A stretch of 64,000 nt of DNA. It comes from Agelaius tricolor (taxonomy: Eukaryota > Chordata > Aves > Passeriformes > Icteridae). The DNA is taken from assembly GCA_023055355.1 (NCBI GenBank), contig JALJCS010000022.1, positions 12,958,501-13,022,500 of the forward strand. Direction: 5' to 3'. The notes beneath the pieces were generated by a model. It was not told where the DNA came from. It did not search any database and saw only the letters and a list, made by a program, of their open reading frames with translations. Shown here piece after piece: positions 1-11,277 of the stretch (positions are counted from its first letter, which is position 1; every line of letters begins with the position of its first letter). The position numbers were made by a program, and so were the translations under genes.

Positions 1-549
1 GCTGTTATGACAATGAGTGTGCTGTGCAATGCAGCTCCCATTACCTACCTGCCCTTCCAAGTGCTCTCTGAGCATCATCCCAGATCCCACAGTTTAGGAA
101 GCAACAACTGAAACCATCTTGAGATATTAAAGGCTCTTATCCTGCTCTTGTTTATACCTGTGAGCCAATCAAGTATTTTAATTTTAAACGGGAAAGAAAA
201 TTAATCTGGGGTGAAAGAGCACAAGAAGCTTGTGAGTTTAGTCTATTAAACCCCAAAGTGTTCCAGCTCAGCAAGGATGAGTTCATCGATTCAGCTCACT
301 CGAGTGAACAAACAGAAGGAAGCGAAACAAAACAAAGCCCAAGTCAGCTGCTCCAGCCCAGCACACCCCAAACAGCCCCAGCAGAGGCTGGAGAGCACAG
401 CCCCAACACCCCAGCGCTGCCAGGAGCCGATCCCACAGCAGCTCCATTCCCCCCCGCACGTGATCCAGGTCATACTTCATCTTCTAATTGATACCTGCCA
501 TTGCCTCATAACTAATGATGACTAATGGTAATATCCAGAAAGACAAATA
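1..549. other. Unique AT-rich intergenic DNA
   Basis: No repeat, RNA gene or convincing reading frame is visible. Two overlapping short open frames at 258-525 are rich in Pro, Gln, Ser and Thr, have no recognisable domain, and look like chance. Confidence 0.5.
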
Positions 550-830
550 AAAGCTAATGCAAAGCCGGGCCGTGGTGCGGTTCCCTTTGGAAAGCTCCCG
601 GGCCATTAGGAAGCAATTGGAAGTGGAGATTGATGTGCCCTGGGGGTTGCTCCCAGGGATGCGGCGCATCTCCAAACCCCCGGGGCTCCGGAGGGGGCGA
701 TCCCAGCCCTTCCCAGCTGTGCCAGCCGGGGCACACGGAGCACGGCCAGGCCACGGCAGCTCAGAGCGCACGGCCCCGCACACCCAACCGCCCGAGGAAG
801 GCGGCGCCTCGCAGCCACAGCGCCTTATGT
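550..830. promoter_or_regulatory. CpG-rich patch
   Basis: This stretch is far richer in C+G and in CpG than its neighbours (for example ccgggccgtggtgcgg near 564, gcggcgcatc near 661, and aaggcggcgcctcgc near 797). No TATA box or splice junction is evident. It could be a small CpG island or an unmethylated regulatory patch. It could also be a GC-rich spot in a bird genome with no function. No gene can be attached to it. Confidence 0.35.
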
Positions 831-1699
831 TCCTTTTTGCCTGGTTTTCCTTATTTATCCACTAAGTCTAGAGCAACAGCGTGACTCCCTGGATGTGGAA
901 TGTCGAGGAATTAAATTCCCAAGCACTGTGGACAGACAGTGGCAATAAACTCATCTCATTTTCAACAGGTAGTACCTTGCACACACAACACCGGACCGGG
1001 CTTGCAGCAATGTAAGAGCTTGATCAAACATGCTGATTTTGCAGGAAACTCATCAGTAGCAATTCGGAAAAGTTATGCTCTTTTAATTACAAAGTTTATG
1101 TCACCCAGTGCAATTTTAATGTAATGAAACATTAAACTGGACCTCGTGCTTGATGTAAGTTAAAATTATTCATTGAATATTAGACCACTAGGCCACCTAC
1201 TGTTCTTTTACAAATGGTTGAACTATCACGGGGTTACAGAACTTAACATGTAAATTGCAGCAGAAGTTATAATTCCTGTTGCAAATCCCAAAAGACTGTC
1301 ATTTAAGTCAAATATATGAGTGAAATTTTGCCTCTGTGCCATAATAATGCAGGGAAAATGACCAAAACCCGAACACTTTTAAAGTAATTACGAACCCAAT
1401 AATAATGCATTCGTAGTTATTTAATCAAGGGCCTTAAAAATTATTAATAGCAAGTTCTTCTTATACAAATGGAGTTTTAAACACTGGCATTTAATTTTAG
1501 GGATAGCAATACTTGATCTAGGCCGTTAGTGAGATCTTTTGTAAAGCCAAGCAGCCTGTGCCTTTCAGAGCCATCCCTGCTCATCTCCGAGTTCATTACC
1601 CTCACGTAAGTGAGAGCAGCTTTGTAAAATAATCTTTCCTAAAATGAATTTAATATTTAGCCGCGCACCGAAAATCTTGGGTAAGTTCTCTTAGATTAA
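831..1699. other. AT-rich unique block, conserved-element-like
   Basis: The block is repeat-free and AT-rich. It has many short TAAT and ATTA words and few simple repeats, for example around 1250-1450. This texture is common in conserved noncoding elements near developmental genes. Conservation itself cannot be judged from one sequence. Confidence 0.3.
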
Positions 1700-1800
1700 A
1701 AAAATGGGGGATTGAGACGGCTGCGCGGAGCAGATTTGCGCGGATCCCACTCGGAAGCCCGTCCAAATCCACTGGATCGCTTCCCTTCATCCCCAAAGCC
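1700..1800. promoter_or_regulatory. Short CpG-rich patch upstream of a TATA box
   Basis: A local CpG cluster (gacggctgcgcggagc near 1717, gcgcggatccc near 1738, and further CpGs to about 1790) lies just before the TATAAATAG at 1814. The pairing resembles a small promoter. No exon or open frame follows that I can recognise. Confidence 0.3.
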
Positions 1801-1813
1801 TTGGGAGAGGGTG

Positions 1814-1822
1814 TATAAATAG
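1814..1822 (+). promoter_or_regulatory. TATA-box-like TATAAATAG
   Basis: TATAAATAG is a strong match to the vertebrate TATA consensus, in the setting gggtgTATAAATAGgag. If used, transcription would start about 30 bases downstream, near 1845. No coding frame follows on this strand, so the product would be a noncoding or enhancer RNA, or a first exon without coding sequence. TATA words also occur by chance in AT-rich DNA. Confidence 0.25.
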
Positions 1823-1959
1823 GAGAGGGCAGTTGCAGGGAAATTATTCGCCGTGCCTGAGCTGCCTCCCAGCCACTGCCGAAGAGGAATCTGAGCAGTG
1901 ACTGTGCATCACCCTGAATCTGTAATAATAGCACCTTTCCTGTCACTCTTTGTCCCTTC

Positions 1960-2650
1960 ATTTTTAAACGCGATTGGGTCAGGAGCAGGCAATTTACATT
2001 TTTATATAATCTTTGCTCAGGTGATTCAGCCGCTCTGAGGTTTTAGCATTTTGTGTGCAGCTCTGGGTCTCACCTCCCCTCCTGGAGCATTTCCATATGC
2101 TGGGGGTCTGCCATCCTCGCAGCTGATACAGATCTATTTAGCTTCTCCCCCTTGCCATACCTGCAGCCTGTAGCAGGTTGTCAGGGAATGAATTTTCATT
2201 TTCTCCCCCGTGAGTCCATCACGTGGCTGTCACCAGAATTTGCTCTGTCTGAACTCCTCCATCCCCCTGATTTATGGCTGCTTGATGAGAGGTTGGAGGG
2301 CTCTCAGTGTAGCAATAATCTGCACCCTGGTCCAGCACCCATCTAAAGTTAGGATTTCCGATCTAAATATTTAGTCCCCGCGGTACAGCAATCATTTATG
2401 AAATTATTAAATAACTTTTCGTCGGACCCAACACCTTTGGGATATTTTTCTAGGTCAATATTCATCAGGAGACCCCGAATGTAAAGGTTAAGTGCACATT
2501 TCCTCCACCAAATAAGAATGAATTTCAAACCTGATTGATTCTGGTCATGGAAACCGTAAATACTTACTCCAAATGGTAGATAGGTTACTAAGTCCACTCA
2601 TTTCCACATCTGATATCGATAATACTCTGCTTCCCCCTTATCAGCCCCTC
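1960..2650. other. Unique block, conserved-element-like
   Basis: No repeat or gene is seen. It contains homeodomain-style words such as TGATTTATGG (about 2268) and TGATTGAT (about 2533), which match known HOX/PBX half-site patterns. Single sites like these are frequent by chance. Confidence 0.25.
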
Positions 2651-3450
2651 TCATATTTCACCGGCGCGTGGGGAGCGGGCCGGGGCTGTCGGGGCTGGCT
2701 GATGGCCCCTGCCTTCCCCCCGCCATTCTTCAGTGGTCCTTGAATCTTTCACCCCTGTCACTCCTCTTTCATCATTATCTGAGGTGATCGGTCAGCCCTG
2801 TGCCACCACCTGTCTCTTCGATCCGATGCCAACAGTGCTCCGGAAAACTGTCACTCCCGAGCTCCTTCCATTTATAGTGAGTCTCATTAACACCTCTCTT
2901 CCCTCTGGCCATGTGCCACTACAATTTAAGATGACTGTTGTTACTAAACACGCACCAAAAAAAAACCAAAAATACAAAAAAAAATGTTGAAATAGCGTTA
3001 AGAGCCTGATTTAAATCTATTAAAGCCTGAGAATTTGGAGTTAAACCCTCCCTCAGTGTCTGCTGGCGGTTAGGGGGGTGCATATATTTTGCGTGGATGT
3101 ATTTATACCTGGGTAAATATCTAGATATGCATGTATTCCCCCTCCCGTGGCTTCCCTCGGCCTCGGCACCGCTCCTCGTCTGGGAACAAACGCGCTGCCG
3201 GCCCCCAGACACAAAGCCCGAGTAAAGAGGATTTATGCCGGGGACATAAAGGCGGCTGCGGGAAGGGAGAGGAGCCGCGGAGGAGGCTCCCAGGTGATGC
3301 CGGGGACGGCCGCATCCAGGGCAGCCCTGCCCCGCTGGCCCTGCTCCCCCAAAGAGCCAAAGCTGCGTTTCCATGCCGGCCTGGGGGCAATCCTGGTCAA
3401 GGGGATGGGATTAACCCTGCGTGTGGGGCTGCCTTTGCTCCTTTACCTTG
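2651..3450. other. Unique block with two CpG-rich patches
   Basis: The first patch is at about 2660-2700 (accggcgcgtggggagcggg). The second runs from about 3150 to 3330 and includes ggcggctgcgggaaggg and gagccgcggaggaggc. AT-rich sequence lies between them. Open frames across 3121-3494 on both strands merely reflect high GC and overlap each other. No exon or known domain is recognisable. Confidence 0.35.
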
Positions 3451-3627
3451 ATTCTTCTGTCCATGAGCAAATGGAGATGGTAATGCCTCAATAAAAACTG
3501 CAGTCTTAGAGTGCTTCCTGGGAATGAGGCCATGAACTCATCTGAGCTACCCTTACAATAAAGTGATTTTAAGTTTTAGGCACCCCAAAATGCTTAAATG
3601 ATATGAGTAGTATCAGGAGTGTGATCA

Positions 3628-3868
3628 ACCTGTGCCAGGGGAGTTTAGGCTGGATTTTAGGGAAAGGCTCATCCCAGAGGGTTCTGGCACTGCCCAGGCT
3701 CCCCAGAGAATGGGCACAGCCCTGAGGCTGCCAGAGCTCCAGGAGCCTTTGGACACCACTCCCAGGGATGCCCAGGGTGGATTTTGGGGTGTCTGTGCAG
3801 GGACAGGGGCTGGACTGGACTATCCTTATGGATCCCTTCCCACTCAGGCTGTTCTGGCATTCCATGGA
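3628..3868 (+). mobile_element. CR1 LINE fragment, 3' part
   Basis: The fragment runs from the typical 'ctgtgccaggggagtttagg' start of the conserved 3' region through 'ggactatccttatggatccc' to a tattct/gttctggcattcc end. It is a 5'-truncated CR1-type 3' region in sense orientation, of an older type than the songbird-like copies elsewhere. Only the 3' region remains, so it has no coding capacity. The exact subfamily cannot be named without a consensus library. Confidence 0.8.
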
Positions 3869-4269
3869 CACTGAGCTGTGCAGGCACATATTTAGTGAAT
3901 ATTAGGTGAATTTAGGTGAATATTTAGTTCTTTGCCACCCCATTTATGTGATTTCAATCCCTTCATGAGTTACAGGGCCTTTGAAGGACCTCAGATGGTT
4001 TTAACTCTTTTTGCTGCAATACCTTCACCCTTAGGATGAGTTGGGATTTTCTTCTCCTCAGCTCTCCAAAACCAGCCCTTGTTTAGATGGCATAAATGAG
4101 AAAAGGGATTGTAAAGAGTGAAAACAAAGGGTTTTGCTCCTTTTTGGAGGCCAGGCCAGCACAAAAGGCATTTCTGAGAAACTCTGCTTCCAGGGAGAGG
4201 CAGGGACAGGTCTCCACAGCTCACGTATCTGATGGATGTTCACTGCCATCACCAGCCCTCACACTTTGG
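3869..4269. other. Unique stretch
   Basis: No gene is seen. A small imperfect tandem of 'aggtgaat(at)tta' lies at about 3893-3927. The rest appears unique. Confidence 0.4.
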
Positions 4270-4462
4270 GTGAAAAACTTTCTTTGTGGAAAAGATTTTA
4301 AAGCATTGAACAGGCTGCCCAGGGCAGGGGTGGAGTCCTCACCACTGGAGAAATTTAAAAGCTTGTGTGGATGCAGCCCTTGGAGACATGGGGCCGTGCT
4401 GGGGAATGGGGGGACTCGATGGTCTGAGAGGAACTTCCCTACCTCAACCTTTCAGTGATGCT
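4270..4462 (+). mobile_element. CR1 LINE fragment, 3' end
   Basis: Sense-strand CR1 3' region. It contains the 'ggctgcccagggcaggggtggagtc' type block, then 'gacatggggccgtgctgggg', 'ggactcgatggtctgagagg' and a cctcaacctttcagtgat end. It covers the last remnants of ORF2 (a frame reading like FKALNRLPRAGVES) and the 3' UTR. It is strongly 5'-truncated and non-functional. Confidence 0.88.
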
Positions 4463-5430
4463 GTGGCACAACCACAACTTCAGGGTGACCAAGCACCTGC
4501 CTAAGCCTGCACAGGGGATTTCAGAGCTCACAGGTTTGTTCTGCTGAGAAAATGACATTCAGAAGGCAAAAATGCAGTGGGGTGGGTATCAGGGGGCTGT
4601 GCATTGTCACCCACATGTGAGGGTTTACACATCTGAACTATTCCAGTGCAATCACATTTTACAGGCAAAATAACACTCACACAGCTTTTGTGGTTCCTTT
4701 TGAAAATGCAGCCTAGAATACTGTGTGTTTTTCAGGAAAACCCAATTTTAAAATCAAGCAATGGGAAGGATTTTATGTTTTTTAGTCTGACCATACTAAA
4801 AAGATTAAGCATGTATAGCAGCTTCCTAATTTAAAAATAAGACATAACACTTTTAATTGGATTGGATTCAATCCAAAACCTCAGGTGTGACCACCCCAAA
4901 CTCACAGAAAGTGCAAGAACCTGTAGTTAGAGCTAAAGCTCAATTTTGCTCATGGTTCTTGTTTTAATACTGAGCAAGTTTCACTTAGGTTTACACAGTG
5001 AAGAAGGGCTGCCTGTATAGAGCTCCTTGCAAATGAAAGTCTCAGGGAGAGAAGGACAAGGAGCACCAAAAGGCAAGGAGAAAATAATTTTTTATTCCTT
5101 TATTTTTTATCTTTTTTCAACTGAACATTTTCATACAGATTGAGATCTGGATGCCAAGCCTGAGTGTGGATTGAATCATTTTTGCCAAAGTTACACACTG
5201 TGAAAAACAAACCTTTGTGACAGAAGTACTTCCAGGATCTGCTGCATGGATAGAGCTGCTGGAGCAGCATCCCCCAGGCAGGGTCCTGCTTTTCCCAAGC
5301 TAAATTCCCAATTTTCAGCTGTTCCCTTCTTGTGCACAGTGTTTGCCTGGGTAAAGGAAAATGATGGTGCTGGTACATCTAACACCAGCTGCCTGTGGTA
5401 AGGATAAACCAGTGGAATTAAGTATTTCCA
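4463..5430. other. Unique AT-rich intergenic DNA
   Basis: No repeat or gene is recognised. Short open frames here are unremarkable. Confidence 0.45.
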
Positions 5431-5611
5431 CAGGGCAGGTTTAATTTCAATATTGGGAAGGAATTCTTGGCTGTGTGGGTGGTGTGGGCCTGGCACAGGT
5501 GCCCAGAGCAGCTGGGGCTGCCCCTGCATCCCTGGCAGTGCCCAAGGCCAGGCTGGACACTGGGGCTGGGAGCACCTGGGATGGTGGAAGGTGTCCCTGC
5601 ACCTGCAGGAA
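5431..5611 (+). mobile_element. CR1 LINE fragment lacking its 3' terminus
   Basis: The songbird-like CR1 block is present in sense orientation: cagggcaggtttaat, then ggaattcttggctgtg, 'cccagagcagctggggctgc' and 'ggtgtccctgcacctgcagg'. The usual 'aaggtcccttccaacc' and the terminal short repeats do not follow. CR1 copies are normally anchored at the 3' end, so the end was probably lost in a later deletion or rearrangement. Confidence 0.88.
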
Positions 5612-7975
5612 TTATTGCATGACATCAGTGGTGTCCCCACACAGAGCCCTCACAGCCTCACATGGTTTGCAGAATCTTGAGTTCTGTCAGTGTCAGGAAT
5701 TGGATTTCTGGCCCTGAAGTTTGCTTGGAACATTATTGATCAGGAAATCTTGTTCTGTGACCTGGAACGCGTCTGTCAACAGCGCTTCCTGGTCTGACAA
5801 TGTCCAACGTGGCAAAGGAAAGTTACTGTCATGAGCTTGGGGACAAGTCCTCACTGCCAAGGTGCAAATAACACCCAAAGGCAAGACTGAATACAGGTCC
5901 TTTTCTCACCTTTTTATTATATATATATATATAAAATCTTGTTAAAACAAGAATTGCAAGGACAAGTCTTCAGCAAGGAAGGAACTGCAGCAGCATTTGA
6001 TGATGTTAATTGAAATTATGCATTTCTGGTGGACAGAGTTGATTTTTAACCAAGTTTTCAGATTTTTTCTAATCACATAATTCATGTTTTAGGTGTCTCT
6101 AGATCAAGAATGGGTTTGAAGTACTGGTCTTGCATATCCCAATCCAAAACCTCACCTAAAATCCTTATAGAGGCTGAAGATTTATTTGTAGAAGAAAACA
6201 AAATCCTTATTTGCAGTCCCTGGATAAAACATCAGCAGATGATCATCACGTGCCAAGAGTGAGTTTTGTTCTTCAACAAAAAATGAGCACATGGAGGATG
6301 GCAAATCCCAGTGCTCCCAGGAGCATTCCTGCTTCTCAGGGCTTTGAGACTAAGCAAGGCTTAGGGGAAGGCACCTCCCTGTCTCTACAGCCTCACAGGT
6401 TTGAAACAAAAACAAAAGAAAAAGGTTGTGTTTGGCTGAAAATCATCTGCTGTCACAGGTCAATGGGTTTGGTGTCTCTGGACATCCAGATCTGTACAGT
6501 GCCTCTTCTTTGGCTGTAGGAGTTGCTCCCATCCACTCAGAATAATGAATCAAAATTAATTCCTGTTATTAAATGGGTTATAAAGAATTTTTTGCCCCAC
6601 AATTTCAGAAAAGGCACTTTTCCAGTAAGCATTTATTTGGTGCTCAGTGTAATAAAGTTTTAGGTTCAACTCTACTATAAATAATCATCAGTAATAGCAG
6701 TAAATAATAATAATATTTCCAGCAAGATCCTACTTCCTTGACAAAAAATGCCTGTGCTGACCACAGCCCACCTATGGATCATGAATTTATTGGGAAATGG
6801 GCACAGGAGAGTTTCCCAGACCCTGGTACATGAGGCTGTGCAAGTCATGTTCACCACACCAAGGTTCAAAACAAAGTCGTAAGTTTTTGCTTTTTCTTTT
6901 ATGTTTTCTTCAAATCAGATAATAAAAACCATATCCAGATCTGGATTTTTTGCACTTCGCTGCCCATCTCAGTCCAACATTCCTGGTGTCTCCATCCAGC
7001 TGTGCCTGGAGTCCAGCTTTCCAGGAGGTGTTTGGGGACTTCAGCACTGTTGGAAAAAAGAAAAGAAAATGCAGATGTGAGATTTAAGAGGAAATGGAGA
7101 ATAAAGGAAGCCCCAGTGGCAGTGAGACATCACCCAAAGGTGGCTGAGGGTGCTGTGCTCACTGGGGGGCTGGAGGACGAGCAGAATTTCATCCTTCATT
7201 TGGTCTTTCCTGAATTTTCCACCCAAATTTCTGCTCCAAACTCATTTGTTCATCCCTGCAATGAAGCCTCTGACCTGCTGATTTGTTTATTTTTGTTGTT
7301 GATTTGCCCATCTGCTGATGTTGGTTTTGTCATTTGTTTACTTCAAGTTAATGTTTCTTTGATTTTATTGTGGAGCACTATGAGGTCCTAAATGATATGG
7401 GCATGTATAAAAATAAATGATGGTTATTTATCATTATCATTATTGCACTTGGCCAGGCCTTTATCTCACTAAAGATACCGCTGTCTTCAGGGGCCTCTGA
7501 GACTTTGCTTTTAATCTTTGGGGTATTTATAATTTCTAGGATATATCCCTAATAATGAGCTGCCCAGGAAAACTGTGATCTTAATTTTCCTGAGCATCTG
7601 ATGAGACACGTTAATGGTGGCAGGTAGAAACAACCCAACCCCCTAAATCCCACCTTCCAACACTGCACTGGGCCCTTTTTACCATTTTAATTATTGGTGT
7701 AAAAAGCAAAGAGCAAATACTGGAGAAATTTGTGAAATTCAAGCTGTCCCCACCTGCAGTGGGAAATGACAGCATGGGTTAAAGAGGAGGGAATGCAGTA
7801 AGTAAAGTACTTGCCTGGCACAGGGAAATGGAAGAAGGTTAACCAAGTTAATCTTCCCCTATTTCCTCCCCTCCTCACTCAAGGCCTCCAGGCTGAACCG
7901 TCATTAGGAACCATATAATTGACTCATCCACAGGATTTCCTTTTTGTGTTCTGAATTATGGCAGATTTTCCACAT
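5612..7975. other. Unique intergenic DNA
   Basis: No gene or large repeat is seen. A short (TA)n run lies at about 5919-5934. The 129-codon open frame at 7002-7391 has no recognisable domain and is judged a chance frame. Confidence 0.45.
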
Positions 7976-7978
7976 TCT

Positions 7979-8037
7979 TCTTTTTTTTTTTTTTTTGTCT
8001 TTTCTTTTTTTCCTTTTTTTTTTCCCTTTTTAATTTT
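7979..8037. repeat. T-rich / pyrimidine low-complexity tract
   Basis: About 60 bases are almost all T with a few C and one G. It is a low-complexity tract. No matching LINE or SINE body is seen beside it on either strand, so it need not be a retrotransposon tail. Confidence 0.8.
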
Positions 8038-11000
8038 AAACGTTTGAAGCCTTTAACCATGAGAAGTCCTTCATCCACAGGTAGAAAATTTGTCCTATTA
8101 GTGAAGAACACAGCCCCATTTCTAATTCAGGGCACCACATATTCCCCAGCACCATTAAAATCTGCTGATTAACCAATGGACCAATGGATCTCCGTGTGCT
8201 ATACAGCTGTCACATCAGATGTTTGCTCTGCCACAATTGGTGTGTAATTTTGCTGGGTTTAAGTGCAGAAGAGGGGAATTTCCTTGTGATGGTACAAATA
8301 ATTCATCACGGGCTATGGCTGGAGATTGTTATGAGGGAAAGAAATATCTCACAGTTATACTGTAGTTCATCCTACACCTGACAAGAGAGTGTTTGGCACA
8401 TATAGTGGAAGCTTGATAAAATGTTTTAAAATCAGACACCAGGAAAGAATTGCAAAAGAAATTCTTCTTCAAAAATCATTTGGTGCTGAATTATTTCTTT
8501 TTTACTTGAAAGCCCTGTTAATACACAGAAAGCATATCAGGGCTGCTATTAAATGTGGGCAAAACCCCAGCATAATCCCTCAATTCCTAGCAAGGCACCT
8601 TCATTTTTTTTTTTTTTTTGGCTGTTGTTTTGTTTTCTAAACTGATTTTCAAACCAGAGAGAAGCGTGTCCTATAGCAAACAGTCTAAAACAAATGTTGC
8701 CAGCTCCGCTTCATTATGTGGTACATTGTAGTTTTATGCATGTACGCTGTGTGAACAAGAGGGTTAAAAGTTAAACAGTAGCCTAGGGCTAACACACTTG
8801 CAAGCTGAACAGGTACAAAATAGGCTTTTGTTGCTTTCAAACTATTACTGTATGTCTTTAGCAGAAAATAACGGAGCAGCGGGCATCTGTGTGCAAAAAT
8901 GTATTTCCTGACGGTCGCAGGTATTGTGGAATGGGGTTGGTTTAATGGCTGAAATGCCCATATGACCTTTAATCCAGAGCCATAAATTTGTCAGTGTCTG
9001 GAAGTGGCAGGAGATCATTCCTAATGAGGCCAGTTTTTAGGACTTGGTGCATCAGGAGGAGCGTCAGGGAGGGCGCTGGAAGGAACCTCACGTGGGTTTG
9101 GGTGAATTCACGTTGGTGAATCATTAAAGGGAAATAAAGGAGCGAGCGGCGACGAGCCCGTAACAATTCCCATAAAGTGATGAAGAACACGGCGAGCCCA
9201 GGTTATTCTGTGTTTCATAAAATGATAAATAACTCCTAGTCATGTTTATGTATAATGAATTACAACCCCGCTACGTTTACCTTAGTAACATTTTACAGAG
9301 GTTGTATTTTACTCCCAACTACCAATTATGTCATCATCCTGGCATTTACCTGGACGTAATGATACACAGCAAAGCCATTCTTGGAACATAACTCATTGCT
9401 TAAAAGTGTTTGTAAAGCCAGACTGCATCCTATATACTCATAATGACTTGGAGATTGCTATTAAATTTTACAGATTAAAGTTTACTAAATCTTAAAAGTC
9501 TTGCACCGGTTCCAATATTTCTTATTAATCCTAAAGGAAAGATATTCTGCCATGGAAATGTCAAAAACTCTGCAAGCCTATCTAAAAATAAATAGAAATA
9601 ACCCAAGCCAGGGGCAGAGAACTTCTCAAACAAAGACACAAGACAATATAACTACCCCAGCTCCAGCATTAAGCTGTAGATGAATTTTAATGGTTGATTT
9701 GACCTGCCATGGGATGTTACTTGCACCATCATTGTTGTTTTTTTGCGGAAAACAAGCTGGGAAGGGCACAGAGGCTTCCTAGAGCAGGTTTCATTTCTGC
9801 AGGACCCCAAAACCTCAGTCAGAAATATCTACTGTAGCATTATCTTACATTTATTCAATTTAATTTCAGTTTGAGAAGGATAGCATATAGATCTTTTTAT
9901 AAGCTTGTAAGGTCACCAAATTTAAATTAAAGTGACCTCTTTTAAAGCACATTACTAAAAGTACTATGTGGAGGGAAATTTAATATGAATGGTTAAAATG
10001 CATGGAATTCAGATTTTACTGTCAAACAGCTCAATTAAACAAATTGAATTTTTAAGCAACAAAAGGGAATTGAATCAAATTAGAACCAGAGTGGGATCTG
10101 AAATGTGGACATTTATGAGTGATAGTCACAGGGCCCTCCAGCAGTGAGTTTTCTTTATTTGTTGCCTCAGCAGTTAGAGGGGTTGGCAGGCTGCAATACA
10201 AAAGGATAAAAATGTTCACCATTGAAACACAGTTTTTGGCTCCCAATAAATCATCTGTCACTTCATCACAGCCCAGTAGATAATGAGCAATAAAGTTTTC
10301 ACACTCAGGCAATGAGGAAGCAGACACAAGAAATACAGCTAAAGCTGCTGTGTCTCTTTTCTGTAAACGCAAGGTGCTTTGTGTAATAAATGACCTCTGG
10401 ATTTCTGGAAAAGAATAATTCCAGCCTCGGTAAAATAAACCATTTGATGCACTAAAAAAAGCCAAATCTAATAACATTACTTAGTTCCTTTAATGAAAGA
10501 AATAATCACATTATATATATGAGCTACAGCCATCTATAACAGGAAGAGATTCCAGGGTATTACCTCTGAAGTTGTCTCTCTATTGCCAGCAAAGCACATT
10601 GCTGAAAATACAATAAAGCTGCACAATAATTTCAAGTGGGATTGTTTGCAGAGATTCAGGAGACATTTGTGTTTGGGGCCCGAGCCTGGCAGGTTCTCCC
10701 AGCCCTTCCTGCCTCGCAGAGATGGATGCCCAGCCCTTCCCCAGGGACGTGCTGCGCCACAAAGAGCCCCTGAAGGTCTCAAGATGTAACATCACCAGGG
10801 CAAATTAATTGCAGACAGGTCCTGTCCTGACCCAGAAACATAAAGAGTTAATTTTAACAGTGTTTTACCTTACTCTGATGCATTCTCACTGCTGTTTTGA
10901 TGAATATTTTGCACTGTTATGGACAACCCAACAAAAAACTGTTGCTCTTTAGCTCACAGTCACTGCTTGGTTTGTTGTTAAAACTCAAGTTCAGCTTCCT

Positions 11001-11200
11001 GATGGTGCTAAGGATATTCATCACTCCAATTCCATATCAAAGCCATTCCAGCAAGGATATCTGCAATGGCTGCCTACAAAGTCGAGTTCACATGCAAAAT
11101 GTATCAGTCAAAAAGTGACAATGCAGCCCCTAAACCACATAAAACATACATTGATTCACGTTTCAACTTTATATCAGCATTTGAAGGGACTTGAAGCAAA
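8038..11200. other. Long repeat-poor, AT-rich block
   Basis: Apart from a T16 run at 8604-8619 this 3-kb block has no repeat that I recognise. The 8700-9480 part in particular has the mixed AT-rich, TAAT-rich texture of conserved noncoding DNA. The 141-codon minus-strand frame at 10052-10477 is the longest here. It has no recognisable domain and no sign of exon structure. Confidence 0.3.
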
Positions 11201-11216
11201 ATAAGATCAGATATTC

Positions 11217-11277
11217 TTGTCATATGCAAATGACAACTTAATATTTGCATAATATGTCAAGGTAGAAAAATGCAAAT
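11217..11277. promoter_or_regulatory. Cluster of three perfect POU octamers
   Basis: ATGCAAAT occurs at 11224-11231 and 11270-11277, and its reverse ATTTGCAT at 11243-11250. This is the classic binding site of POU factors such as OCT and BRN proteins. The first site sits inside an inverted repeat, TTGTCAT (11217-11223) and ATGACAA (11230-11236), which also supplies TGACA words like those bound by MEIS/TALE proteins. The surrounding 3 kb is nearly repeat-free. An enhancer or silencer is a reasonable inference. Nothing here names the target gene. Confidence 0.45.

Noticed and set aside
7979..8037. T-rich tract as the tail of a retrotransposed gene on the minus strand
   Set aside because: No gene-like or SINE/LINE-like body and no flanking direct repeats were seen beside it.
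10052..10477. 141-codon minus-strand frame in AT-rich DNA
   Set aside because: It is longer than expected, but no known domain or exon signals could be recognised. With six frames over 64 kb a frame of this length can occur by chance. A protein search would settle it.
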